A program made the position numbers and the translations under genes. Shown piece after piece: positions 1 to 6,041 of a DNA stretch of 21,329 nucleotides (the stretch's first letter is position 1; the number at the start of each line of letters is the position of its first letter). This stretch comes from an uncultured Erysipelotrichaceae bacterium (GTDB lineage: Bacteria; Bacillota_I; Bacilli_A; Erysipelotrichales; Erysipelotrichaceae). A model generated the notes under the pieces. It saw only the letters and a program-made list of their open reading frames with translations, was not told the DNA's origin and made no database searches. The DNA lies in the NCBI GenBank assembly GCA_937902945.1, contig CALEMD010000325.1, forward strand, positions 1-21,329. Direction: 5' to 3'.

Positions 1-20
1 CTATTTTCAGACTTTTTCAT
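1..20 (-). CDS. possible 5' end of the gene after dprA (topA by synteny), cut by window edge
   Basis: On the minus strand an ATG at 20-18 opens a frame reading M-K-K-S-E-N up to the edge. In many Bacillota topA (DNA topoisomerase I) follows dprA directly, and short Lys-rich starts are usual for TopA, but six residues cannot identify it. The upstream ribosome-binding site is weak, with an AGGA about 15 bases before the ATG. Another ATG at 57-55 opens a frame that closes after 16 codons, so it is not a better choice. Confidence 0.25.
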
Positions 21-75
21 CAAAACTACTTGAATTCCTGATAGTTAAATTCTCCATGTTTCTTTGAGCATAATA

Positions 76-840
76 TCATATTTTTCTGTTTTCTTGCTTT
101 TCAGGCACTATATCTTTCAGCTGCTCCATTTCATAAAGCATAAATGCGCCTTGCGAAATCAGACGATTGCATCCCTTTCCGCTTTCAAAGTCAAATAAGG
201 ATGGAACACAGTAGATATCTTTGCTCAGTGCTATTGCCTCATTCACTGTCAGCATACTGCCGCTCTTGATTCTTGCTTCTGTTACAATTATGCACTGTCC
301 CAATGCCGCAAGAATACGATTGCGCCATGGAAAGTGTTCCTTGCGGACCCCTACTGAATGCGGGTATTCACTGAGTATCAGATGATCTTTCTGCATCTGT
401 TCATAGAGTTCTCTATTCTGTGAAGGATACTGTGTATCAAAGCCGCTTCCGATTACTCCGATTGTTCTTCCGCCTGCAAGTGCACTGCTGTGCACGGCGG
501 CATCTATCCCAGCCGCAAGTCCTGATACCAGTACAAATCTCTCTTTCAGAACATCCGCGATATGAACTGTGACTCTGTATCCATATTCTGTCATTTTTCT
601 TGAGCCGACAATTGTCAGCGATTGTTTCTTCAAAAGAGAAATATCTCCTCTGTAAAACAGTACCCATGGCGGAAAGCGGAGCTTCCGAAGTGACTCCGGA
701 TAGATTTCATCATAGATCGTAATACAAGGTTCATCTGAAACATATGTGCAATCTTTTGCATATCTCAAATCTTCAGCAATTCGGCTCCAGTCGCCTGCTT
801 CCTTACATGCATACGCAATCAGTCTTTCTCTTTTATTCAT
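76..840 (-). CDS. dprA: DNA processing protein DprA/Smf
   Basis: Predicted cytoplasmic DprA, which binds incoming single-stranded DNA during natural transformation and loads RecA. From the ATG at 840 the protein has 254 residues. The Rossmann-like fold shows VGSR (78-81), SGLAAGIDAAVH (106-117), a GxGxDxxYP stretch (131-139), FPWRNRILAALG (170-181, usually FPxRNRIIAGLS) and TEARIKSGSMLT (187-198). It lacks the C-terminal winged-helix domain of longer DprA proteins, as many Firmicutes versions do. The ATG at 840 has GGAG seven bases upstream. An in-frame TTG at 876 would add 12 residues behind a G-rich stretch and is less likely. It is the last complete gene of the ribosome/secretion block, separated from rnhB by a divergent gene. 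Confidence 0.93.
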   Translation of the reverse strand: MNKRERLIAYACKEAGDWSRIAEDLRYAKDCTYVSDEPCITIYDEIYPESLRKLRFPPWVLFYRGDISLLKKQSLTIVGSRKMTEYGYRVTVHIADVLKERFVLVSGLAAGIDAAVHSSALAGGRTIGVIGSGFDTQYPSQNRELYEQMQKDHLILSEYPHSVGVRKEHFPWRNRILAALGQCIIVTEARIKSGSMLTVNEAIALSKDIYCVPSLFDFESGKGCNRLISQGAFMLYEMEQLKDIVPEKQENRKI

Positions 841-922
841 AGTCAGTCTCCACAGTATGTATTTATGACTTGGCAATGGAATCCCCCTGCTCTTTCATAT
901 ATACTTGCAGTGGAGGTTTACT

Positions 923-1741
923 ATGGACGGAAAAACAATAAAGAGTAAAATGCAGGCCGGGCGCGACTTTGTGCGCATGCCGATTGAAGACGAAAGCTAT
1001 ATGAGTGATCAGGAACTGAAGAAACCGCAGCCGCCTCTTTTCAAGGAACCGATCAGTGATCAGAGAATTGCATTGCCAATGGATTTCAGCGATCTCTCAA
1101 TTGACAATGACTTTCTGCATATCATCAACAGCCGTGCCTCTCATCGTGTCTATACACAGCAGAAAATGACGCTGTTAGAGCTTTCCTATCTGCTTTGGTG
1201 CTCACAGGGAGTGAAAACCATCCGCGGGCAGAAGTATGCCACTATACGTACAGTTCCATGCGGCGGTGCCCGTCATGAATTTGAATGCTATATGGCTCTT
1301 CAGAACATTGAAGGACTCAGCAGCGGCTTATATCACTATCTGCCGCAGTTTCATGCTCTTGAACTGATCAGCAAGCGTGATGATATTCCTTCCTTTATAT
1401 CTGATTCTCTAGCAGGACAGAGCTGGGCATCCAAGGCGAATGCTGTATTCTATTACAGTTATGTATGCTATAGAAGTGAATGGAGATATGGTATTTATTC
1501 ACACCGGGTTGTATTGATGGATTCAGGTCATATCACAGAGAATGTCTACTTGGCTGCCACCAGCATTCAGCTTGGTGCCTGTGCAATTGGGTATATAGAT
1601 GAGGAAGTGCTTGATAAAGCCTTCGCTCTTGATGGAAAAGAAGAGTTTATGTTCTACGCATGTCCGGTAGGTACGATTGACCCTGATGATGCACAGAAAG
1701 AAGACAATTTCTACAGTTTCGTAAAAGAACAGGGCCTATGA
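923..1741 (+). CDS. SagB/ThcOx-type nitroreductase-fold dehydrogenase
   Basis: Predicted FMN-dependent oxidoreductase of the SagB/ThcOx branch of the nitroreductase superfamily, 272 residues. Visible signatures are RASHR (71-75, phosphate/FMN-binding R-x-S-x-R), the LSYLLWCSQGV helix (88-97), RTVPCGGARHEFECY (109-123, normally RtxPSaGaxyPxexy) and VLMDSGHITENVYLAAT (197-213), followed by a C-terminal G-x-P/VG strand. In thiazole/oxazole-modified microcin clusters SagB oxidises azolines. Here there is no YcaO partner, E1-like protein or precursor peptide, so the substrate is unknown. The gene is the only one on the plus strand, divergent from dprA and convergent with rnhB. The ATG at 923 has GGAGG six bases upstream; an in-frame TTG at 905 lies before the Shine-Dalgarno and is rejected. 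Confidence 0.85.
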   Translation: MDGKTIKSKMQAGRDFVRMPIEDESYMSDQELKKPQPPLFKEPISDQRIALPMDFSDLSIDNDFLHIINSRASHRVYTQQKMTLLELSYLLWCSQGVKTIRGQKYATIRTVPCGGARHEFECYMALQNIEGLSSGLYHYLPQFHALELISKRDDIPSFISDSLAGQSWASKANAVFYYSYVCYRSEWRYGIYSHRVVLMDSGHITENVYLAATSIQLGACAIGYIDEEVLDKAFALDGKEEFMFYACPVGTIDPDDAQKEDNFYSFVKEQGL

Positions 1742-1754
1742 GCTCTGTTCTTTT
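1723..1754. terminator. bidirectional terminator between sagB-like gene and rnhB
   Basis: A 13-bp inverted repeat pairs 1723-1735 (AAAAGAACAGGGC) with 1742-1754 (GCTCTGTTCTTTT), with a six-base loop and one G-T wobble. The A/T-rich ends give a U-tract on either strand. It contains the stop codon of the SagB-type gene and ends one base before the rnhB stop, so it can serve both convergent genes. Confidence 0.75.
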
Positions 1755-1755
1755 C

Positions 1756-2373
1756 TTATAGATCCAATTTCTGCTGACAGCATGCGACCGGTCCAAAACT
1801 GCGTCTGTGAATCGGGGTTATGCCATATTCTTCAATTGCCTTCAGGTGCTGAGCAGTCGGATAGCCTTTGTTTTTTGCAAATCCATACTGAGGGTATATT
1901 CTGTCATATTCATACATAATATGATCGCGCGTCACCTTTGCCAATATGCTTCCAGCCGCAATGCTGATGCTGTTCTGATCGCCTTTTATAATTGAGATCA
2001 CATTCTTCTGCACTTCCGGCAGCGGCATAGCATCGGTCAGTACAATCTCAGCCGGCAGTGAAACTGCCATCTGTTCCATTGCCCTTTGATCTGCGCGATA
2101 GATATTCCATTTGTCTATCTCTTCTTCTGTCACTTCATAGATTGCATAGTACAGGGCATTTTCAATAATTTCCTGATAGAGCTGTTCTCTTTTCTTTTCG
2201 CTTATTGCCTTAGAATCATAAATCTCGGGGTTTTCATATCCCGGTACCAGAATGACTCCGGCTACACTCAAAGGTCCAGCCAATGGTCCTCTGCCAGCTT
2301 CATCGATGCCTAGGACCAATTGTCCCTGCGGCCAATACATATGTTCATACTGATTGCCGCATATCTTATGCAT
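1756..2373 (-). CDS. rnhB: ribonuclease HII
   Basis: Ribonuclease HII removes ribonucleotides and RNA primers from RNA/DNA hybrids. From the ATG at 2373 it has 205 residues. The catalytic DEDD set is visible: GIDEAGRGPLAGP (22-34, D24 and E25), LTDAM (D114) and KVTRDHIM (D150); DSKAIS (53-58) matches the family DSKxLS box. The C-terminal HRRSFGP is also typical. The ATG lies inside the end of rbgA (8-base overlap) and has GGAG seven bases upstream within the rbgA reading frame, so translation is probably coupled. An alternative start at 2421 would add 16 residues of no family character. Confidence 0.95.
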   Translation of the reverse strand: MHKICGNQYEHMYWPQGQLVLGIDEAGRGPLAGPLSVAGVILVPGYENPEIYDSKAISEKKREQLYQEIIENALYYAIYEVTEEEIDKWNIYRADQRAMEQMAVSLPAEIVLTDAMPLPEVQKNVISIIKGDQNSISIAAGSILAKVTRDHIMYEYDRIYPQYGFAKNKGYPTAQHLKAIEEYGITPIHRRSFGPVACCQQKLDL

Positions 2374-3247
2374 GAGGCATCTCCAAAGTAAATCTGCCGA
2401 GTCTTCCGCGCCGCAGTTCAAGCAGAAACTGCATGGATGCTCTTTCTATATCTGCCTCTCCGCCTTCTCTTTTCAGATTCCTCTTTATCGCAGAAAGCTC
2501 AAGAATCTGCATATCTGTTTCATTTCCCGCTGCACCATATTCTTTTTCAAGAACGTCTTGATAAAGATCACGGATGATATGAATTGCTGTTTCCGCTATC
2601 ACCTTTGTATCCAGCAGTGTATCTTTGATTGTTCCTGCAGCCGCCAGCATGATGGCTGTTTTCTGATCTTCAAATTTCGGCCAGAGAACACCTGGCGTAT
2701 CCATAATATCCAAGGTTGGATCCGCATGAATCCACAGGAGGCTTCTTGTAACTCCGGGCTTATCTGCAGCCTTTGCAGAATTTCTGCCGGAAATGCGATT
2801 GATCAGAGTGCTTTTGCCTACGTTAGGAATACCTGCCGCCATGGCTCGCGCTGCCCGCGGTCTCATGCCTTTCGCCTTCATTTTTTCTCTAGAAGCACTA
2901 GTCAGTTCTAAGGATGCCTGAATTGCCTTTTTCCGAAAAGATGCATCATGCAGAAGATCCGCACTGATGCAGGCAGTTTCTTCATTCTGAAAATACTGTA
3001 TCCATTTTTCTGTAGCAGCAGGATCAGCAAGATCGCTTTTTGCCAGTATGATCAGACGCGGTTTGGCGGCGGTCATCTTCTGCAGCAGCGGGTTGGCAGA
3101 CGCAAGCGGCATCCTTGCATCTCTGACCTCAATGATCATATCTACTGCCTTCAGACTTTCCTGCATCTGCCTTCTTGCCTTCTCCATATGTCCTGGATAC
3201 CAGCTGATAGCAGTATTCATGTCTTTATTGTTCTGTTCCTGATTCAT
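2366..3247 (-). CDS. rbgA: ribosome biogenesis GTPase RbgA/YlqF
   Basis: RbgA is a circularly permuted GTPase that acts late in 50S subunit assembly. The 293-residue protein shows the permuted order: G4 as LAKSDL (68-73, a variant of NKxD), then G1 GIPNVGKS (139-146), G2 KPGVTRS (163-169) and G3 DTPGVL (183-188). The N-terminal WYPGHMEKARRQ (17-28) is the hallmark of the YlqF subfamily, and the C-terminal ANTAR-like RNA-binding region is of usual length. The ATG at 3247 has an ideal AAGGAG six bases upstream, whereas a TTG at 3265 lies before that signal. It follows lepB after 24 bases and overlaps rnhB by 8 bases, so the three genes are one transcription unit. Confidence 0.95.
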   Translation of the reverse strand: MNQEQNNKDMNTAISWYPGHMEKARRQMQESLKAVDMIIEVRDARMPLASANPLLQKMTAAKPRLIILAKSDLADPAATEKWIQYFQNEETACISADLLHDASFRKKAIQASLELTSASREKMKAKGMRPRAARAMAAGIPNVGKSTLINRISGRNSAKAADKPGVTRSLLWIHADPTLDIMDTPGVLWPKFEDQKTAIMLAAAGTIKDTLLDTKVIAETAIHIIRDLYQDVLEKEYGAAGNETDMQILELSAIKRNLKREGGEADIERASMQFLLELRRGRLGRFTLEMPHA

Positions 3248-3271
3248 TTCTGACTCCTTCTGCAATACCTA

Positions 3272-3835
3272 TTACCAGGTATGGACGCCAATCTTGGAAA
3301 ACGGATAGAGAATAGCTGTTCCTTTCGCAACGATTGACGACTTGTCAAATGCTCCATAGTATCTCGAATCTCTTGAATAAGGCCGATTGTCTCCCATGCA
3401 CCAGTATTCATTGTCACCAAGGACCACTTCTTTTACATCTTCTGTAAATGTGCCGCCATAAGATGATACATATTCTTCATTCAGGAAACTTTCTTCAACT
3501 GCCTTGCCGTTGATATACAGAACAGAATCCGTATAGCTGACTGTTTCTCCCGGAAGTCCAATTGCCCTTTTCACAAGATATTCATTCTGTTCAGGTATAT
3601 AGATAATGACCACATCAAAGCGCTGGATTCCATCCATATTCAGCCCTATGACATTTGAAAAGCCAATCTCATTGTTCTGCAATGTCGGATACATGGAATT
3701 GCCCTGCACCTTAATCGGTCTGACTAGAAAATGCACAATCAGAAATACAATGACGAGACTGATCAGAAGTGTCGATATAAAGCTTCCCAGTTCTTTCATG
3801 AAACTGGATTGCGTTTTCTTTTCTGCCGTTTTCAT
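3272..3835 (-). CDS. lepB: type I signal peptidase
   Basis: Membrane-bound serine protease that removes signal peptides from secreted proteins. The protein has 187 residues. One N-terminal transmembrane helix (about 18-38) is followed by the box B motif GNSMYPTL with catalytic Ser47, the box D motif YLVKRAIGLPGE with catalytic Lys89, and box E GDNRPYSRDSRYYG (148-161). This single-helix form is the Gram-positive SipS type. It lies 45 bases after the barstar-like gene and 24 bases before rbgA. The ATG at 3835 has no clear Shine-Dalgarno; an in-frame TTG at 3865 is not better supplied. A perfect TATAAT sits ten bases before the ATG, so a nearly leaderless extra transcript is possible. Confidence 0.95.
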   Translation of the reverse strand: MKTAEKKTQSSFMKELGSFISTLLISLVIVFLIVHFLVRPIKVQGNSMYPTLQNNEIGFSNVIGLNMDGIQRFDVVIIYIPEQNEYLVKRAIGLPGETVSYTDSVLYINGKAVEESFLNEEYVSSYGGTFTEDVKEVVLGDNEYWCMGDNRPYSRDSRYYGAFDKSSIVAKGTAILYPFSKIGVHTW

Positions 3836-3844
3836 AATGATCTT

Positions 3845-3850
3845 ATTATA
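3845..3850 (-). promoter_or_regulatory. possible -10 element just upstream of lepB
   Basis: The minus strand reads TATAAT here, a perfect -10 hexamer ending nine bases before the lepB ATG. No good -35 hexamer sits 17 bases further up (only a TTTCTC-like stretch). If used, transcription would begin two or three bases before the ATG, giving a nearly leaderless lepB message, which would fit the missing Shine-Dalgarno. Confidence 0.25.
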
Positions 3851-3880
3851 GAAGAATTCATGCAAAAGAGAAAGCAGAGC

Positions 3881-4156
3881 TCAATCCTTCAGAAACACAT
3901 GAATACAGGAATTCTCATCTGCACAGTCATCCATGACTCTGATGATCCGATCCAGATATGTTGCTTTCTTTCTTTCTGACGACACTGCACCTTCAATGAT
4001 TATTTCCGTATTCTCATGTATATCGCAGAGGCAGTCATGCAGAGCGTCTAAATTTCTTCCATACCAGGAAGGAAACATAAAAGAATGTTCAAGATACTGC
4101 TGAGCTTCTTCCGCATCCATAAGTTGGTCCGCATTCAGAAATACTGTTCTATTCAT
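3881..4156 (-). CDS. barstar-family ribonuclease inhibitor
   Basis: Predicted cytoplasmic inhibitor of a barnase-type RNase, 91 residues, the usual barstar size. The core motif FPSWYGRNLDALHDCL (28-43) matches barstar FPxYYGxNLDALWDCL. Asp37 and Asp41 correspond to barstar Asp35 and Asp39, which contact the enzyme active site; His40 replaces the usual Trp38. The C-terminal beta strand CIHVFLKD is also typical. The ATG overlaps the stop of the upstream barnase-like gene by four bases (ATGA), so the inhibitor is made by translational coupling with its target. There is no signal peptide, so it should stay inside the cell and guard against RNase not yet exported. Confidence 0.9.
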   Translation of the reverse strand: MNRTVFLNADQLMDAEEAQQYLEHSFMFPSWYGRNLDALHDCLCDIHENTEIIIEGAVSSERKKATYLDRIIRVMDDCADENSCIHVFLKD

Positions 4157-4614
4157 TCAGCATCCTCTCCATACAGCTGTTCAAATGTTCTGTAGTGATC
4201 CTCTGTATAGTATATATATCCATCGTTGGAAAATACAATTCGCTTCGCGCCTCGTTCATCTTTGCCAAGGGTATCAATATCGCATTCCGTATAGCTCCTG
4301 TCGTCTTTCTCAGGAAGCTGTTTTTCATAATTGCCGAAATGATCACCGCCGATGCACATACCAGGCAGAACATCCTCAACACTGCCGCCCTCATATCCAT
4401 ACTCACGGGCAGATTTCTTGCTGATATAGTTATCAGGCAGATGCCCATAGACATGAATATACAGAGCAACATCGTCCTTTTGATCATATGTTCCGTTTTC
4501 ATCTATGCTGCTCGTTTCAGCAGAGATTGAAGCAGATGGCTGCGGCTGCGGTGCACTGCATCCGAAAAGCAGAAGTATGCATAGAAATGAAGCCAGTATT
4601 CTCTTGAATTTCAT
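4153..4614 (-). CDS. barnase-like guanyl-preferring ribonuclease, predicted lipoprotein
   Basis: A 153-residue homologue of extracellular barnase (microbial N1/T1-type RNase). The signal peptide ends in a lipobox, LLFGC with Cys19, so the mature enzyme is probably membrane-anchored rather than freely secreted; a Ser/Pro/Gln-rich linker (20-45) follows. The catalytic domain (47-148) keeps HLPDNYISKKSA, the IGGDHFGN stretch (88-95), and residues aligned with barnase Lys27 (K66), Glu73 (E110), Arg83 (R121), Arg87 (R125) and His102 (H140 in EDHYRTF). All key residues are present, so it should be active. It starts only 17 bases after the rplS terminator, with a G-rich Shine-Dalgarno set close to the ATG, and overlaps the barstar-like gene by ATGA. 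Inferred roles are RNA scavenging, competition or allelic immunity. Confidence 0.9.
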   Translation of the reverse strand: MKFKRILASFLCILLLFGCSAPQPQPSASISAETSSIDENGTYDQKDDVALYIHVYGHLPDNYISKKSAREYGYEGGSVEDVLPGMCIGGDHFGNYEKQLPEKDDRSYTECDIDTLGKDERGAKRIVFSNDGYIYYTEDHYRTFEQLYGEDAE

Positions 4615-4630
4615 AACTCCCCCAATATTT

Positions 4631-4659
4631 TAAAAATGCAGCCTGCGAACAGGCTGCAT
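4631..4659 (-). terminator. rho-independent terminator after rplS
   Basis: On the minus strand a 10-bp perfect stem (ATGCAGCCTG / CAGGCTGCAT, plus-strand arms 4636-4645 and 4650-4659) closes a stable TTCG tetraloop and is followed by TTTTTA. It lies five bases after the rplS stop and 17 bases before the barnase-like ATG, so the RNase pair would be transcribed mainly by read-through or from a promoter I cannot find. Confidence 0.85.
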
Positions 4660-4664
4660 AATTT

Positions 4665-5012
4665 CTAACGATCTTCCTTAATACGTGATTTCTTGCCGGA
4701 CAGTCCCTTAAGATATGTGAGCTTAGCTCTGCGGACTCTGCCCTTGCGGACAACTTCAACCTTGTCAAGAATCGGGCTGTGAAGCGGGAATGTTCTCTGA
4801 ACGCCTACACCGCTGCTCAGCTTGCGGACTGTGAATGTCTCGCCGATGCCGCTGTTCTGCATGCCAACTACTACGCCTTCGAAAATCTGAATACGTGATT
4901 TTTCGCCTTCTCTGATACGTACATAAACCTTCAGAGTGTCTCCTGGCTTGAATGACGGCATGTCATTGCGCAGCTGTTCTTTTGTAATCTTGCTGACTAA
5001 ACTTAAATTCAT
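4665..5012 (-). CDS. rplS: 50S ribosomal protein L19
   Basis: Ribosomal protein L19 sits at the 30S-50S interface of the large subunit. The 115-residue product is full length, with the family features FKPGDTLKVYVRIREGEKSRIQIFEGVVV (22-50), an RKLSSGVGVQRTFPLHSPI segment and the basic C-terminal RRAKLTYLKGLSGKKSRIKE. The ATG at 5012 follows AAGGAG by eight bases. The gene has a long upstream region with a candidate promoter and leader and its own strong terminator. Here it is unlinked from trmD, its usual neighbour, because the maltodextrin operon and other genes lie between. Confidence 0.97.
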   Translation of the reverse strand: MNLSLVSKITKEQLRNDMPSFKPGDTLKVYVRIREGEKSRIQIFEGVVVGMQNSGIGETFTVRKLSSGVGVQRTFPLHSPILDKVEVVRKGRVRRAKLTYLKGLSGKKSRIKEDR

Positions 5013-5031
5013 CGTGTTTTCTCCTTTAACT

Positions 5032-5073
5032 CCGATTGATCATCTGCTCATTCATCTATGTTTCGATCAGCGG
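5032..5073 (-). promoter_or_regulatory. possible structured leader of rplS
   Basis: In the region just before the rplS Shine-Dalgarno, CCG plus TGATC (5032-5041) can pair with GATCA plus CGG (5065-5073), forming an interrupted 8-bp stem. A second GCGC/GCGC inverted pair lies further upstream near 5083-5094. Many Firmicutes carry an L19 leader that lets the protein repress its own message. The position fits, but I cannot confirm the conserved consensus by eye. Confidence 0.3.
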
Positions 5074-5100
5074 AACAGTGATGCGCATACGCGCTCAAAT

Positions 5101-5130
5101 ACTGTACCATACATATGGGTTTATTGGCAA
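5101..5130 (-). promoter_or_regulatory. candidate rplS promoter
   Basis: On the minus strand TTGCCA (5125-5130, five of six matches to the -35 consensus) is followed after 18 bases by TACAGT (5101-5106, four of six), preceded by TGG as an extended -10 element. This would place the transcript start near 5094 and give a leader of about 80 bases. The 5013-5308 stretch holds no gene; besides this it contains the candidate leader and a terminator. Confidence 0.4.
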
Positions 5131-5176
5131 CAGAAAAATGTGTATGATCTGTTCTTTATAATTATCTTCTGCAATT

Positions 5177-5207
5177 AAAAACGTTCATATTCCCAATTAT
5201 ATGAACG
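5177..5207 (-). terminator. terminator of the maltodextrin operon/comB-like transcript
   Basis: A 9-bp perfect inverted repeat (CGTTCATAT at 5182-5190 and ATATGAACG at 5199-5207, eight-base loop) is followed on the minus strand by TTTTTAATT (from 5181 down). On the plus strand CTTTTAT follows, so it could work both ways, but no plus-strand gene ends here. It lies about 100 bases after the comB-like stop. Confidence 0.75.
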
Positions 5208-5308
5208 CTTTTATACCCACAGTTCTATCGTCACAGATGCCCAGGAGGACTGCTTTCATGTCCTTCTGTAATAAAGATATGAAAAGTTCAGAAAAGGTTC
5301 ACACTTTA

Positions 5309-6004
5309 TTAAGAAATTTCTATCTTTTCAGTAAAAAGTCCCTTCTGATTTTTGCCGATCCTCAATATAAAGGGAAATATGCTGACTTTAGTACAAAGCC
5401 AGAAGTCCTCTGAAGGAAAGCGATCCTGAAGCATAGGATCAAAGAACTTTTTGCCTTCGAGATTCTTCTGGTTCAGTGCCTGTTCTTCAATATCTTGCAT
5501 TGGATGCCCTTCAAGTATGCTTTTAATATACTCTGCACAGAGAATATCTTCTTCGGTGTCTCTTTCTCCCTGCCATCCCATAGGCACTAAGGAAACTGTC
5601 TCAGGATTCTTCTGCTGAATATATGAGGCCACAGCAGCCGCATTAACCAAAGCTCCGGTAATGATCTCATCCGCATGCACCGCCGCAGCTATGCCCTGTG
5701 TGCCGGCACTGGTTGTATGCAGTATATCTCTGCCGCTGAGATCTTCATGAATGATAGATGCCGGCGAATTTCCGTAATCGCATCCCGCAACCTTCTGCCC
5801 TTCTCTTTCACCGAATAGAAGCGCATTTGGATTGTTCTTTTTCATCATAAATGCCTGTTCCATGGATCCGATCGGACGTACAGATGCGGCATTTCGACTG
5901 TACATATAGCATTCCAAAGAAAAAGCACGAAATACATCAATAATGACTGTAAGTCCCTGTGCTTTCTCAGCGCCATTCAGCAATTTTAATATTTGAACTT
6001 TCAT
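5309..6004 (-). CDS. 2-phosphosulfolactate phosphatase (ComB) family protein
   Basis: A 231-residue member of the ComB phosphatase family, magnesium-dependent enzymes named for 2-phosphosulfolactate hydrolysis in coenzyme M synthesis. Family motifs are IIDVFRAFS (21-29), GEREGQKVAGCDYGNSP (65-81), TTSAGTQG (97-104) and EEDILCAEYI (151-160). Bacillota do not make coenzyme M, so the real substrate is unknown, and the organism may use another phosphorylated hydroxy acid. It is the last gene of the maltodextrin transcript, about 35 bases after the ATPase gene. Two adjacent ATGs (6007 and 6004) follow GGAGG; the second has the better seven-base spacing and gives the typical MKVQIL start. Confidence 0.82.
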   Translation of the reverse strand: MKVQILKLLNGAEKAQGLTVIIDVFRAFSLECYMYSRNAASVRPIGSMEQAFMMKKNNPNALLFGEREGQKVAGCDYGNSPASIIHEDLSGRDILHTTSAGTQGIAAAVHADEIITGALVNAAAVASYIQQKNPETVSLVPMGWQGERDTEEDILCAEYIKSILEGHPMQDIEEQALNQKNLEGKKFFDPMLQDRFPSEDFWLCTKVSIFPFILRIGKNQKGLFTEKIEIS

Positions 6005-6041
6005 CATACTGCCTCCGCTGAATGACATTATACATGATTTT

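Noticed and set aside
2354..2911. Plus-strand 185-codon frame opposite rbgA
   Set aside because: Antisense to a well-supported GTPase gene; Cys/Ser/Phe-rich composition typical of a shadow frame and no Shine-Dalgarno.
4149..4502. Minus-strand 117-codon frame with hydrophobic stretches inside the RNase gene
   Set aside because: It overlaps the barnase-like gene in another frame; the latter has clear homology and catalytic residues.
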